DNA from: Phocoena phocoena
Lineage: Eukaryota; Chordata; Mammalia; Artiodactyla; Phocoenidae
Assembly: GCF_963924675.1 (NCBI RefSeq)
Contig: NC_089234.1
Location: 26,961,668 to 27,025,667 of the forward strand
DNA length: 64,000 nt
Direction: 5' to 3'
Part shown: positions 11,661 through 22,441 of the stretch, piece after piece
Layout of the letters: each line of letters starts with the position of its first letter
Position numbering within the stretch: position 1 is the first letter of the stretch
Position numbers and translations under genes: made by a program
Notes under the pieces: generated by a model
The model's input: only the letters and a program-made list of their open reading frames with translations
The model's database searches: none
What the model was told of the DNA's origin: nothing

Positions 11661-12830
11661 CCTTCATCCCACTCTCTCCCAACCTTTCCTTTTTCACTGA
11701 GGGAGACAATGGGCTCATCTCATGCTAATCTAGATCAACCCACAAAGACAAACTCAATCTTATTAGCTCCCTGGCTAGATAGAAATGTGAATAGGTTCTA
11801 GCATCTTGAAGCACCTCAGTCAGATATATCAGTGGTTCCCAACAGTTGAACCACTGCTGCTATCTAAAAAAAGGCTCATAAAGAGTTCACTGAAGGGAAA
11901 AAGTTTACAGAAACACTGTAGTTCAAAAGAACTACAGAAAGTTTTAGGTTTTGGCAAATAAAACTGCCTTGGAAAGTCTTTGTTATAAGCTCTGTCTATT
12001 CAAGGAGCCATCAAGAAATCAGCACCGAACCTGTGTCCTGCCTTTCTCCACAGATCTGCTCTGCTGGAAGATGCTGGCGGCCAATGTGCAGAATCAACGC
12101 CTCTGACTTCAGACTTAAAAACAGTCAGTCTGATCCCCATTCAGGGCAAAAGTTTAACGTATTTTGTTAACAGCTTTCAGTTTCTTTTTCTTGTATGTTT
12201 AACAATGAGAGCAGGTAGCAAGGAGACTGTGCAAGTATTTACTGTGAATCTAGACTATAATTCATGAAGATTCTCACCGGGGTCCTAACTTTTTTTTTTT
12301 AATTAACTTTGCTGAAATGGTTGAAAATGACTTTGAATTTTACCAATTTTAATACAGACCAGGATTCCTATTTACACTTTCCCCTCCAGTGGCATATGCT
12401 ACTTAGGGTTCCTGAAGCTGATTACACAACAAATGTGCAGTCAATCTGCTGATCCATTTTGGTGCCCCATGTTTGTATTCTTAAATATCATGCACATCTA
12501 GAAGGTTATGTATTCTCATATCCTTAATCTGACAAACATACAAACTGTTGTCTATAATGAGGATTCTTGATTCTATTATTACTTCAAAGTGAGCTTGGAA
12601 AAGTCACTGTACTAGTATTTCTCAGAACCTCTCTGTAATCCCCATTAACATTCACTAATTCATATAAATATTTAAAGATGGAAGAAAAAACATTACTTCT
12701 GAACTTAATTCCTGCCTCCTTTAATACAGCAATAAGCCTAATGTATAAAACATTATACTTCAGTTTTTCCAACCACATCAGCCTCAATGATATGGTTAAA
12801 TCTTAATATATTCTCCACAAAGCTATTCTT
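11661..12830. other. Unique sequence with a weaker CNE-like part
   Basis: About 12010-12260 is repeat-free with CpGs (GGCGGCCAATGTGC near 12074, TTAACGTATTTTGTTAAC near 12153) and could be regulatory. The rest shows nothing distinctive apart from a short hairpin at 11916-11937. Confidence 0.4.
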
Positions 12831-12834
12831 TAGA

Positions 12835-13330
12835 CCCAACAGAGAAGCTTGTGTGCAGAATGGACCATCTGACATGCTACTTGTGGAACAGTATATTAAA
12901 GAAGTCTGTTAACACGTAGTTTAAAACTCAAAAGAAACTCTGAACAGCTGAAATGCCTTATAAATAGCACAGACCCAGAGGAAGTGCAAACGTCTGCATT
13001 GTGAATTGTAGATCTTAATTACCGACAATGGCTGGTACAGCAAGTAGCACAGGAAAAAAGTGAAACAGTTGCACTGTTCATGGTTGGCAATAATTCTTCA
13101 GGAAAATATTTACTATCAATCAGTTATGAGAAAGGGGACTCTGTGCTCGTAAAACAGCACGTTGCTTCTCATACCAGGACCATTTTGCTTCAGCATAATC
13201 TGAATTTAAACAGCTTGTTTCCTGCGGATATAATTTTGGAAATAAATAAAACAAGTCTTCTATCAAAATCTGGAGTGAGTGGAAAGGAACATCACATTTT
13301 TCTGTCTCAGTTGCAAAAAGATTATTAGTC
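12835..13330. promoter_or_regulatory. Putative conserved non-coding element
   Basis: Repeat-free, with evenly mixed composition and retained CpGs (GCAAACGTCTGC near 12986, ATTACCGACAATGG near 13018, CCTGCGGATATAAT near 13222). An 82-codon frame at 13080-13328 has no recognisable domain. Best read as regulatory or simply unique DNA. Confidence 0.4.
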
Positions 13331-15540
13331 TAAAGTAAAAACAATAACAACAACAACTACAATACAGAACACATCTACAAAGGACTATGGAAGGGGTTTA
13401 TTTTCTAAATATAAAGAGGCAGAACTTCTCCGACCGAGGCAGGAATCTAGGCAGATGTGTTCGAAAACAACTCAGTTTTAACTGTATGTGTATGTGTGTG
13501 TGTAAGGGTAAATTAGGGAAAAGCCTGAAAACAAAAATTTTCAATAATACTTGAAGTCAATAAAAATATAACAAAAATTAATGCTCTTTATTTTTCCAGT
13601 AAGCTTTCTTTACCAATTAAAAAACATTATGAAGGTTGACAATTAGGTACAACATGATTATTGATTTTAAAGATTAAATTGGAGGTCAATAATGACTGTC
13701 CATTTAAAGCTACAATAAACACAGAGCTTATCATGTTCCAAACACAAACCTCATGAACTACAGGGCTATAATTAGTAAGAAGGAAGGCTTTGGAAGAAAT
13801 AAAAAACATCTCAATGCCTCCAAATATTACTTGGATTAAGTTATACTATAAAATGACCCTTCCTCCATTTTTATTTTAAAATATTTTCTTAAGACTCATT
13901 CTTCAAGTCAGAGATTCAGAAGATTATTAACCAAGGGTGGCTGTAGTTTGCCTTACAACTTTGTCTTCTTGTATTCTAAAGAGGACTAAGGGTCTCTTTT
14001 CATACACCTATTATAAAACATTTATTTTAAGATATCTCTGGCAAAGAAGTCACATACAATATATTATAGGGGTCCAAACATAACAGGATTGCTGTTTTTA
14101 AAGGGACTAACTGGTATTAATGTCTTATATAAACAGTTTTCAATAATAAGGTCTTAGACTTTAATTACCATCTCCACCCAAACCAAAGTCACACCTATCA
14201 GAATTAGTTGTTTTGAACTAGAGGACCAAAATGGTTGATATCACCATATTATAGCGGCTCCCCATGGAGGTGGACATTCAAGGCCACTTTGGAGCACAAT
14301 CTGAATCAACAACACATACTTGTACCAAGTTAAAAACCAATGCAGCCATATCAAGTATAGCAGGTGAAACTATCCAGTTAAGGGCTAAAGGTGAAGAGCA
14401 TGAAATAGGGACAAGCTTACAGACCTACAAAAATAATGGCAAGTCATTACTTTTCAAAGGGCAAGCAGTAAATGAGGCCAGTAGAAGCAGCACAGAATCA
14501 TGAGATACACATAACATATGTAAATAAAAAAGGGAAAATTCTTCCTATTCCTATGTTATTGGCACTTCACTGGAGACTGTTGCAAGAAAGAGAATTTTCA
14601 GCTACATGTTTTTATTTGCCATTGACCAACTGATTATTTGGCTCAGATCTGAAGCAATGAACCAGAAGATGAAGATGGGCCAATAAAAGGAATCAGAAAG
14701 TTAGGTGGGTTCCTAAACTAGGAAATGATAGAAATCATTATTAAATTAGGGTGTTTAAGGAGATGATGAAAGGATATAGGTGGCAGAATAATGCTAAAAT
14801 AAGCAAGAATGGGATGAGAGGGTCACCATTTGAGAGCAACGGAAACAGCAGCAATGAGCAAATTTATTTCCTCACTCAAGAGCATAGAAGAAATTATACC
14901 ATTGTGCCAGATGCCACAAGATTTCTAACCATGCACCGCTAAAGTAGAAGGTAGGAGAGGAAAAAATAAAACCATCATACAGACATACACCAACATAGCC
15001 ATGTAGCTTAGAGATCCTGGCTTACAAAGTATTGAGAAACAAAAGGAACAGATGCTCACTTGGCCAGCTCTCAATGTAACTCATTAAAATCGTCACCCTG
15101 TCCTTGGATCGGTGCTCATGCTAAGATTTTACCTTGTTTAGCCAGAAGTCACCCACTTGTGATGAAACTGAGAACAGCATGGCCAAAAAGGAAAAAGATT
15201 ATTTTCAAAGGCCCAAATTATTGGTCTCCTCAATGTACAAATGCTAGATAAAAAATAGGGTCAATCAGCACTTGGCTAGTTGTGACTGTATGACTGAAAA
15301 ATAAATACACGTTAATTTATAATATTCATATTTTGCAGTAAATTATTAAGACATTCTAATTTAAGAACTGAACTGATTAACTCTACCTTTTTTCACTATA
15401 ACTTTTAATGAATTCCGACATTTCTTATATGGATCATTTCCAATGGTTCTATTTTGTATGATATATTTTCAGTTGATAAAGTATGTCCTTTATCAACTGA
15501 AACTACTTCATGTTTTAAGAAATAAAACAAAATAAAAAAT
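13331..15540. other. Unique non-coding sequence
   Basis: No gene is recognised. Short frames at 14264-14503, 14751-14942 and 15060-15251 (plus) resemble no known family. A GT-rich stretch sits near 13488-13503. A perfect 15-bp hairpin is at 15467-15502 (listed separately). Confidence 0.5.
15467..15502. repeat. Perfect 15-bp inverted repeat (hairpin)
   Basis: TTTCAGTTGATAAAG (15467-15481) and its exact reverse complement CTTTATCAACTGAAA (15488-15502) are separated by 6 nt. Not part of a recognised transposon. Confidence 0.95.
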
Positions 15541-15550
15541 ATTGCTGCTG

Positions 15551-15768
15551 GGGCTCCCCTGGTGGCGCAGTGGTTGAGAGTCCGCCTGCCGATGCAGGGG
15601 ACACAGGTTCATGCCCCGGTCCAGGAAGATCCCACATGCCGCGGAGCGGCTGGGCCCATGAGCCATGGCCGCTGAGCCTGCGCGTCCGGAGCCTGTGCTC
15701 CGCAACAGGAGAGGCCACAACAGTGAGAGGCCCGCGTACCGCAAAAAAAAAAAAAAAAAAAAAAAAAA
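15551..15768 (+). mobile_element. CHR SINE, short cetacean form
   Basis: GGGCTCCCCTGGTGGCGCAG at the start, AGAGGCCCGCGTACCGC at the end and about 26 A residues. ATTGCTG occurs at both edges (15541-15547 and 15768-15774), a probable short target-site duplication. Close to the other short copies. Confidence 0.93.
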
Positions 15769-15774
15769 TTGCTG

Positions 15775-16387
15775 TTCCTTGATTTTTGAAAACACATGAT
15801 ACCGACCTGGCTCTAATAATAACAGTAACAGAGACCCTGAGTGTATAGATTAAACACTAGATTAGACAATAGATTAAACTAGTTAAAGTTGGGAATGTTG
15901 TAAAAGTGACAAATCCCTGAATAACTATAAAAGGCAGTAATTTTGCAGATATGCAGAGTAGAAGTCTAGAAACAGAGCCCGTACTGTACTTTTGCTTACT
16001 CCTGGAATAATTTAAACGGCTGAAATCTAAATTTCAGTCGAAGTTCCTGAGTAATTAGAGATAGAAAACGTGAGGCATAGTTGATACAATTATTAGATTG
16101 TAAGATCTCTAATACATAAGATTATTTTTGTATTTAGGCTATAGATATGGCACACATTTATACATAAGAAACAAGAAGCTCCATATGCGTGATTAAACAT
16201 ACTTGTCCAGTTAGATCAAGATCACCAAAAGCGGTATTTTTATCAATAGCTGCTCAATAAATAATAATAGTGATATAATAATTGGATTTTCTATAGCATA
16301 TTTCTCAATCCTACAATGGTGTACTCTATACTTATTACATTTTAAAACCACCACCAAACTTATGAGAATAACTGTATATTTTTTTAT
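15775..16387. other. Unique AT-rich spacer
   Basis: No gene or recognised repeat. Confidence 0.5.
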
Positions 16388-16396
16388 ACAAATCTT

Positions 16397-16509
16397 TTTT
16401 TTTGGGCCGCGCCACACAGGATCTTTAGTTCCCCAACCGGGTATCGAACCCGTGTCCCCTGCAGTGGAAGCAAGGAGTCTTAACCACTGGACGGCCAGGG
16501 AAGTCCCAC
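16397..16509 (-). mobile_element. Small CHR-1-like tRNA-derived SINE
   Basis: Only about 113 bp long. On the plus strand: T run, GGGCCGCGCCACACAGGATC, a B-box-like GGTATCGAACCCG and CCAGGGAAGTCCC. ACAAATCTT flanks it at 16388-16396 and 16510-16518, a perfect 9-bp duplication. Confidence 0.9.
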
Positions 16510-16518
16510 ACAAATCTT

Positions 16519-16688
16519 ATCTGTAATAATCCATAATTAGTGTCAAGCAACAAATGTGAATTAGACTAAAGTGTGACCAGAACACATAATCAAAAAATTC
16601 TGCTGCAACTGATGAGAAAGAAACTCCAACTTGCAATCTGCTTTGGATAAAATGATGCCTCCTACATTCTTTTTAAAAATCCTATAAT
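16519..16688. other. Unique spacer
   Basis: Nothing recognised. Confidence 0.4.
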
Positions 16689-17097
16689 AGGAACTTCCCT
16701 GGTGGTCCAGCCGTTAAGACTCTGTGCTCCCAATGCAGGGGGCCTGGGTTCAATCCCTGGTTAGGGGACTAAATCCTGCATGCCCAACTAAAGATAAAAA
16801 GCTTGTATGGGGCTTCCCTGGTGGCGCAGTGGTTGAGTCTGCCTGCCGATGCAGGGGACACGGGTTCGTGCCCCGGTCCAGGAAGATCCCACATGCTGTG
16901 GAGCCGCTAGGCCCGTGAGCCATGGCCGCTAAGCCTGTGCGTCCGGAGCCTGTGCTCCACCAACGGGAGAGGCCACAACAGTGAGAGGCCTGCGTACAGC
17001 AAAAAAACAAACAAACAAACAAAAAACAAAACAAAGATCCCATATGCTGCAACTAAGACCCAGCGCAGCCAAATAAATAAAAATGAAATAAATAAAT
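16689..17097 (+). mobile_element. CHR-1-like SINE interrupted by a short CHR SINE
   Basis: The outer element begins GGAACTTCCCTGGTGGTCC (16689) and reaches GCCCAACTAAAGAT near 16795. It resumes after the inner SINE with AAAGATCCCATATGCTGC (17034) and ends GCAGCCAAATAAATAAA. The repeated AAAGAT at both junctions suggests an insertion duplication. Confidence 0.85.
16810..17033 (+). mobile_element. CHR SINE, short form, nested in another SINE
   Basis: Starts GGGCTTCCCTGGTGGCGCAG and ends GTGAGAGGCCTGCGTACAGC, followed by an unusual AAAC-repeat tail. It has a two-base deletion near the start relative to its relatives (GGTTGAGTCTGCC). Inserted into the older SINE around it. Confidence 0.9.
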
Positions 17098-17544
17098 ATT
17101 TTAAAATCCTATAATAGTCTTTAATAGCAATACTGAGTAAAGATGTCTATAGATAAACCATTATTATCATGTGGTATAATACATATTGATGTGTAATATT
17201 ACTCACTTTGGCCACACAATTTTCAGTCTTCATAGCAGTGCTTGCTAGACATACTGTCTCTTGATTTAAGCAGAGTCTGGCACAGCTGTTGTAGGTCTGT
17301 AAAGAGAATTTTTTGGAAATAGGTTTAAATACTGAAATACTGTCGTGTAGTTTTCAAATTCTGCCTTATTTCTCAAAATCAGCACACAAATAGATCCTAT
17401 GTGTAAATACCAGATTTATGGGAGCTGCGGGACAAGGTAGACAGGGAGAAGTAAAGAAAGTGAGAGCCCAAAAGTGCCACTGATGTGCCCATGAACAAGT
17501 ATGTAAGCAGCAGTAACTTTACTGTATATACGAAAGGTAGGGGT
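17098..17544. other. Unique spacer
   Basis: No gene or recognised repeat. It lies directly before an L1. Confidence 0.5.
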
Positions 17545-18770
17545 GTCAGTTATTCAAAAATGGGCAAAGGACGTGAACAGAGGTTATCCAAGAAGATATG
17601 CAAATGGCTAAAAAGCACATGAAAAGATGCTCAAACATGACTAATCATGAGAGGAATGCAAATCAAAACTACATAAGATACCACCTTACACCCATTAGGA
17701 TGGTTACTATTAAAAAAACAAAACAAAACCAGAAAACAAGTGTTGGTGAAACTGTGGAGAAATTTGAACCCTTGTGCACTGTTAGTGGGAATGTAAAATG
17801 GTACAGCCATTGTGGAAAACAGTATAGTGGCGGTTCCTCAAAAAAATTAAAAATAGAATTACCATATGATCCAGCAATTCCAATTCTGGGTATATACCCA
17901 AAAGAACTGAAAACAGAGTCTTGATGAGATACTTGTACATCCATGTTCATAGCAGCATTATCCACAATAGCTAAAATGTGGAAGCAACCCAAGTGTCCAC
18001 TGACAGATGAATGGATAAGCATTCATCTGAATGTGGTATATACATACAGTAGAATGGTATCCAGCCTTAAAAAGGAAAGAAGTTCTAACATATACTGCAA
18101 CATGGATGAAACCTAAGGACAGTATGCTATGTGAAATAAGCCAGTCACAAAAAGACAAACACTGTATGATTCCACTTAGATAGTCAAAACATAAAATAGA
18201 ATGGTGGCTGCCAGGGGCTGGGAGAAGTGGGGAATAGGGAGTTACTGTTTAATGAGTACAGAGTTTCAGTTTTACAAGACGTTAAGAGTTATGTGGATAG
18301 AACTTCCCTGGTGGCGCAGTGGTTAAGAATCCGCCTGCCAATGTAGGGGACATGGGTTCGAGCCCTGGTCCGGGAAGATCCCACATGCCGTGGAGCAACT
18401 AAGCCAGTGTGCCACAACTACTGAGCCTGCGCTCTAGAGCCCGTGAGCCACAACTACTGAAGCCCACGTGCCTAGAGCCTGTGCTTGGCAACAAGAGAAG
18501 CCACGGCAATGAGAAGCCCACGCACCGCAACAGAGTAGCCCCGGCTCGCCGCAACTAGAGAAAAGCCCGCGCGCAGCAACAAAGACCCAATGCAGCCAAA
18601 AATAAAATTTTAAAAAATTTTTAAAAAAGAGTTATGCGGATGAATGGTGGTGACTATTACACAACAATGTGAATGTATTTAATATCATGAACTGTATGTT
18701 TAAGAATAGTTAAGATGGTAAATGTTATGTTACATGTATTTTACCACAATTTAAAAAAAACACTGGTTAT
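17545..18770 (+). mobile_element. Old L1, ORF2 C-terminal part and 3' UTR, split by a long CHR SINE
   Basis: Sense-strand L1: an ORF2 remnant at 17598-17924 still encodes the typical C-terminal signature [14 protein letters not shown]; the continuation (17930-18170) carries the usual HVHSSI/WKQPKC-equivalent DNA, and the 3' UTR has AATGGTGGCTGCCAGGGGC (about 18201). It ends with TGTATTTTACCACAATTTAAA near 18735-18755. Frames are broken, so it is inactive. The SINE at 18299-18626 interrupts the 3' UTR. Confidence 0.9.
18299..18626 (+). mobile_element. CHR SINE, long form
   Basis: Full-length long CHR: it starts AGAACTTCCCTGGTGGCGCA, runs through repeated CCACAACTACTGA units and ends CAATGCAGCCAAAAATAAA. 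Flanks AAGAGTTATGTGGAT (18284-18298) and AAGAGTTATGCGGAT (18627-18641) form a 15-bp duplication with one mismatch. Confidence 0.93.
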
Positions 18771-18849
18771 ACTTTATTGTAATCAAACTTGCCAATATAT
18801 TAATTAAAATGTTTCCTTTTAGTCTTAAGTTTTTACTGATAGTACATGT

Positions 18850-19005
18850 AACAGCTCTCAAACAATAGTGCATGTCAGAATCATCTGGGCTTGTTAAAAC
18901 ACAGATCGCTGGGTCCCATCCCCAGAGCTTCTGAGAATCTGCATTTTTAACAAGTCCCCAGCTGATGTTAATGATGCTGGTCTAAGAACACTCTTTGAGA
19001 ACTAT
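18850..19005. mobile_element. hAT-Charlie MITE relic (MER5A-like)
   Basis: Contains CAGAATCATCTGGGCTTGTT, AACACAGATCGCTGGG and CAAGTCCCCAGCTGATG, all features I associate with the MER5A consensus. Both ends carry imperfect CTCTNNNAA-type terminal sequence (CTCTCAAAC at left, CTTTGAGAACTA at right). Confidence 0.7.
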
Positions 19006-19079
19006 TTTTATAAATATGTGTGTTGAAATTAAAGAGAAAAATCTTAAGACGTGGGCGATCTCTTATAACCAATAATAGG

Positions 19080-20170
19080 AAAGAATCAAGTTTTTAAAAT
19101 TCTAGATTTACAGAATAGTTGCAAAAATAGATATGAGTTCCTGTATACCCTTCCCCAGCTTTCCTTTATGCTTTTAAAAATATTTATTTATTTATTATTT
19201 TTGTCTGCATCGGGTCTTAGCTGTGGCACATGGGATCTTTCGTTGCAGTGCACAGGCTCCTCTCTAGTTGTGGTGCACGGGCTCCTCTCTAGTTGTGGCA
19301 TACGGGCTCTGTAGTTGCAGCGCGTGGGCTCTTTAGTTACAGGACGTGGGCTTGCTCAATAGTTGCAGTGCATGGGCTTAGTTGCCCTGCAGCATGTGGG
19401 ATCTTAGTTCCCCCACCAGGGATCGAGCCCGCGTCCCCTGCATTGGAAGCTGGACTCTTAACCACTGGACCACCAGGGAAATCCCCCAGCTTCCCTTTAT
19501 GTTGATGTCTTACACAACCACAGAACATTTATCAAAACTAAGGAATTAACTTTGGTACAATATAAAGTTAAGAACTTATTTGAGTTTCACCAGTTTTTCC
19601 ACTAACATCCTTTCTCTGTTCAGGATCTAATCCAAGATCCCACATTGCATTTAGTTGCTGTGTATCCTTAGTTTCCTCTAACCTGTGACAATTCCTCAGT
19701 CTTTGCTTGTCTTTCACGATTCTGACACTTCTGAAGAGTACTGATTAATCTACAGAATGTCCCTTTGTTTGGGTTTGTCTCATGTTTTCTCATGATCAGA
19801 TTGAGGTTATACATTATTGGGAAGGATACAACAGAGGTGATATGCCCTTCTCAATGCATCAAGTCAAGAGGTATGTTGCTGAGTGTTTCTGGTGATATTA
19901 ACCTTGACCACTTGCCTAAGGTTGTGTCTGCCAAGATTCTCTATTATAAGCTTATTATTTTTCCTTTAGAAATTACTAAATATATTGTGGGAAATACTTG
20001 AAGACTATGCAAATATTTTGCTTCTGCTTCAACTTTTGCCTGCTAATTGTAGCATACTGGTGGATCTTGCCTGTTGTCATTTTTACTGTGGTGTTCTAAT
20101 GGTGACTTAAATTTCTCCTTCCATCTACATCTATTAATCGGAATTCTTCTTAAGGAAGCGCTATAGTTCT
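19080..20170 (-). mobile_element. Old L1 3' UTR, antisense, split by a long CHR SINE
   Basis: The plus strand carries the reverse complement of an L1M-type 3' UTR: CCCACATTGCATTTAGTTGC, TCCTCAGTCTTTGCTTGTC, GATCAGATTGAGGTTATACA and CCTTGACCACTTGCCTAAGG (about 19640-19920). The same family appears in sense orientation near 38.3 kb. No coding remains. Confidence 0.8.
19171..19483 (-). mobile_element. CHR SINE, long form
   Basis: Antisense long CHR with repeated TCTCTAGTTGTGG units and the end CCACCAGGGAAATCC. Flanks CCCCAGCTTTCCTTTATG (19153-19170) and CCCCAGCTTCCCTTTATG (19484-19501) form an 18-bp duplication with one mismatch. Confidence 0.93.
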
Positions 20171-20547
20171 TCCCGTCTGTTTACTTATTCATTTATGTAT
20201 TTATTTATATTAGCAATGGATGCATAGATATTTTAAATAATTCATTTTAGTCAATTATCATTCTTTGGAAAAGAGTAAATAGACAAGAATAAAATTTAAG
20301 AAAATAGGGAAAAATAACATTATAAATTTGGTTTTCCATTTAAACAAGTTAAACTTTTAAAAATTTATTCATTTGTTTTATTCTTATATTGTTTAAGTTG
20401 AAATTATTTCAAACACGTATTTTAAAAGAATAAACGACCATTTGACATTAGTGTACAGGCACTACTGGGACATGTACTAATACATTATGGACTCAGGTTC
20501 AGTACTTCTTTTGCAACTGCTAATACCACAAACACTATTCATGTACA
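20171..20547. other. AT-rich spacer
   Basis: T/A-rich with imperfect TTTA repeats near 20182-20205. No gene seen. Confidence 0.5.
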
Positions 20548-20559
20548 GACAACACAATT

Positions 20560-20969
20560 AAAAAAAAAAGATTTATTTAATTTATTTTTGGCTGTGTTGG
20601 GTCTTAGTTGTGGCACACAGGATCTTCGTTGAGGCATGTGGGATCTTTCGTTGTGGCACACAGGCTCTTCACTGCGGCGTGTGGGCTTCTCTCTAGTTGT
20701 GGCGTGTGGGTTTTATTTCTTCTCTAGCTGTGGCACGCAGGCTCCAGGGCAAGTGGGCTCTGTAGTTGTGGCACACGGGTTCCAGAGTGCGTGGGCTCTG
20801 TAGTTTATGGCACACGGGCTCTAGCTGAGGCGCGCGAGCTCAGTAGTGGTGGCGTGCAGGCTTAGTTGCCCCGCGGCATGTGGGATCTTAGTTCCTGGAC
20901 CAGGGATCAAACCCGCATCCCCTGCATTGGAAGGCAGATTCTCTACCACGGGACCACCAGGGAAGTCCC
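20560..20969 (-). mobile_element. CHR SINE, long form (first element of a three-element stack)
   Basis: Antisense long CHR with several TAGTTGTGGC units. It ends CCACCAGGGAAGTCCC. It is bounded by GACAACACAATT at 20548-20559 and 20970-20981. At about 410 bp it is longer than the other long copies, with extra internal units. Confidence 0.93.
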
Positions 20970-20981
20970 GACAACACAATT

Positions 20982-22214
20982 TTTTTTTTAACATCTTTAC
21001 TGGAGTATAATTGCTTTACAATGGTGTGTTAGTTTCTGTTTTATAATGAAGTGAATCAGCTATACATATACATATATCCCTATATCTCCTCCCTCTTGTG
21101 ACTCCCTCCCACCCTCCCTATCCCACCCCTCTAGGTGGTCACAAAGCACCGAGCTGATCTCCCTGTGCTATGCAGCTGTTTCCCACTAGCTATCTATTTT
21201 ACATTTGGTAGTATATATAAGTCCATGCCACTCTCTCACTTCGTTCCAGCTTACCCTTCCCCCCTTCATGTCCTCAAGTCCATTCTCTATGCCTGCGTCT
21301 TATTCCTGTCCTGACCCCAGGTTCTTCAGAACCTTTTTTTTTTTTTAAGATTCCATATATATGTGTTAGCATACAGTATTTGTTTTTCTCTTTCTGACTT
21401 ATTTCACTCTGTATGACAGACTCTAGGTCCATCCACCTCACTACAAATAACTCAATTTCATTTCTTTTTATGGCTGAGTAATATTCCACTGTATATATGT
21501 GTCACATTTTCTTTATCCATTCATCTGTTGATGGACACTTAGGTTGCTTCCATGTCCTGGCTGTTGTAAATAGTGCTGCAATGAACATTGTGGTACATGA
21601 CTCTTTTTGAATTATGGTTTTCTCTGGGTATATGCCCAGTAGTGGGATTGCTGGGTCATATGATAGTTGTATTTTTAGTTTTTAAGGAACCTCCATACTG
21701 TTCTCCAGAGTGGCTCTATCAATTTATATTCCCACCAACAGTGCAAGAGGGTTTCCTTTTCTCCACACCCTCTCCAGAATTTATTGTTTGTAGATTTTTT
21801 GATGATGGCCACTCTGACTGGTGTGAGGTGACACCTCATTGTAGTTCTCATTTGCATTTCTCTAATGATTAGTGATGTTGAGCATCCTTTCATGTGTTTG
21901 TTGGCAATCCGCGTATCTTCTTTGGAGAAATGTCTCTTTAGGTCTTCTGCCCATTTTTGGATTGGGGTGTTTGTTTTTTTTGATATTGAGCTGCATGTGC
22001 TGCTTATAAATTCTGGAGATTAATCCTTTGTCAGTTGCTTCATTTGCAAATATTTTCTTCCCATTCTGAGGGTTGTCTTTTCATCTTGTTTATGGTTTCC
22101 TTTGCTGTGCACAAGCTTTTAAGTTTCATTAGGTCCCATTTGTTTATTTTTGTTTTTATTTCCATTTCTCTAGGAGGTGGGTCAAAAAGGATCTTGCTGT
22201 GATTTATGTCATCT
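20982..22214 (-). mobile_element. 5'-truncated L1, antisense (second element of the stack)
   Basis: The plus strand shows a T run, AACATCTTTACTGGAGTATA, a 3' UTR, then reverse-complement ORF2 C-terminus (a frame at 21274-21489 encodes MEYYSAIKRNEIELF; 21675-21893 covers the upstream part). The 5' truncation lies at GATTTATGTCAT. GACAACACAATT flanks it at 20970-20981 and 22215-22226. Frames are interrupted, so it is inactive. Confidence 0.95.
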
Positions 22215-22226
22215 GACAACACAATT

Positions 22227-22441
22227 TTTTTTTTTTTTTTTTTTTTTGCAGTACATGGGCCCCTCACTGCTGTGGCCTCTCCCATTGCAGAGCACAGGCT
22301 CTGGACGCGCAGGCTCAGCGGCCACAGCTCACAGGCCTAGCTGCTCCATGGCACATGGGATCTTCCCGGACCGGGGCACGAACCCGCGTCCCCTGCATTG
22401 GCAGGCGGACTCTCAACCACTGCGCCACCAGGGAAGCCTCT
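22227..22441 (-). mobile_element. CHR SINE, short form (third element of the stack)
   Basis: T run, then GCAGTACATGGGCCCCTCAC and the end CCACCAGGGAAGCC. Bounded by GACAACACAATT at 22215-22226 and 22442-22453. Confidence 0.95.

Noticed and set aside
17598..17924. 108-codon frame with a [14 protein letters not shown] signature
   Set aside because: It is a remnant of L1 ORF2, not a host gene; kept only as evidence for the L1.
18850..19005. A possible conserved element because of its CpG-bearing, GC-balanced look
   Set aside because: It matches a known hAT-Charlie MITE pattern, so repeat origin explains it.
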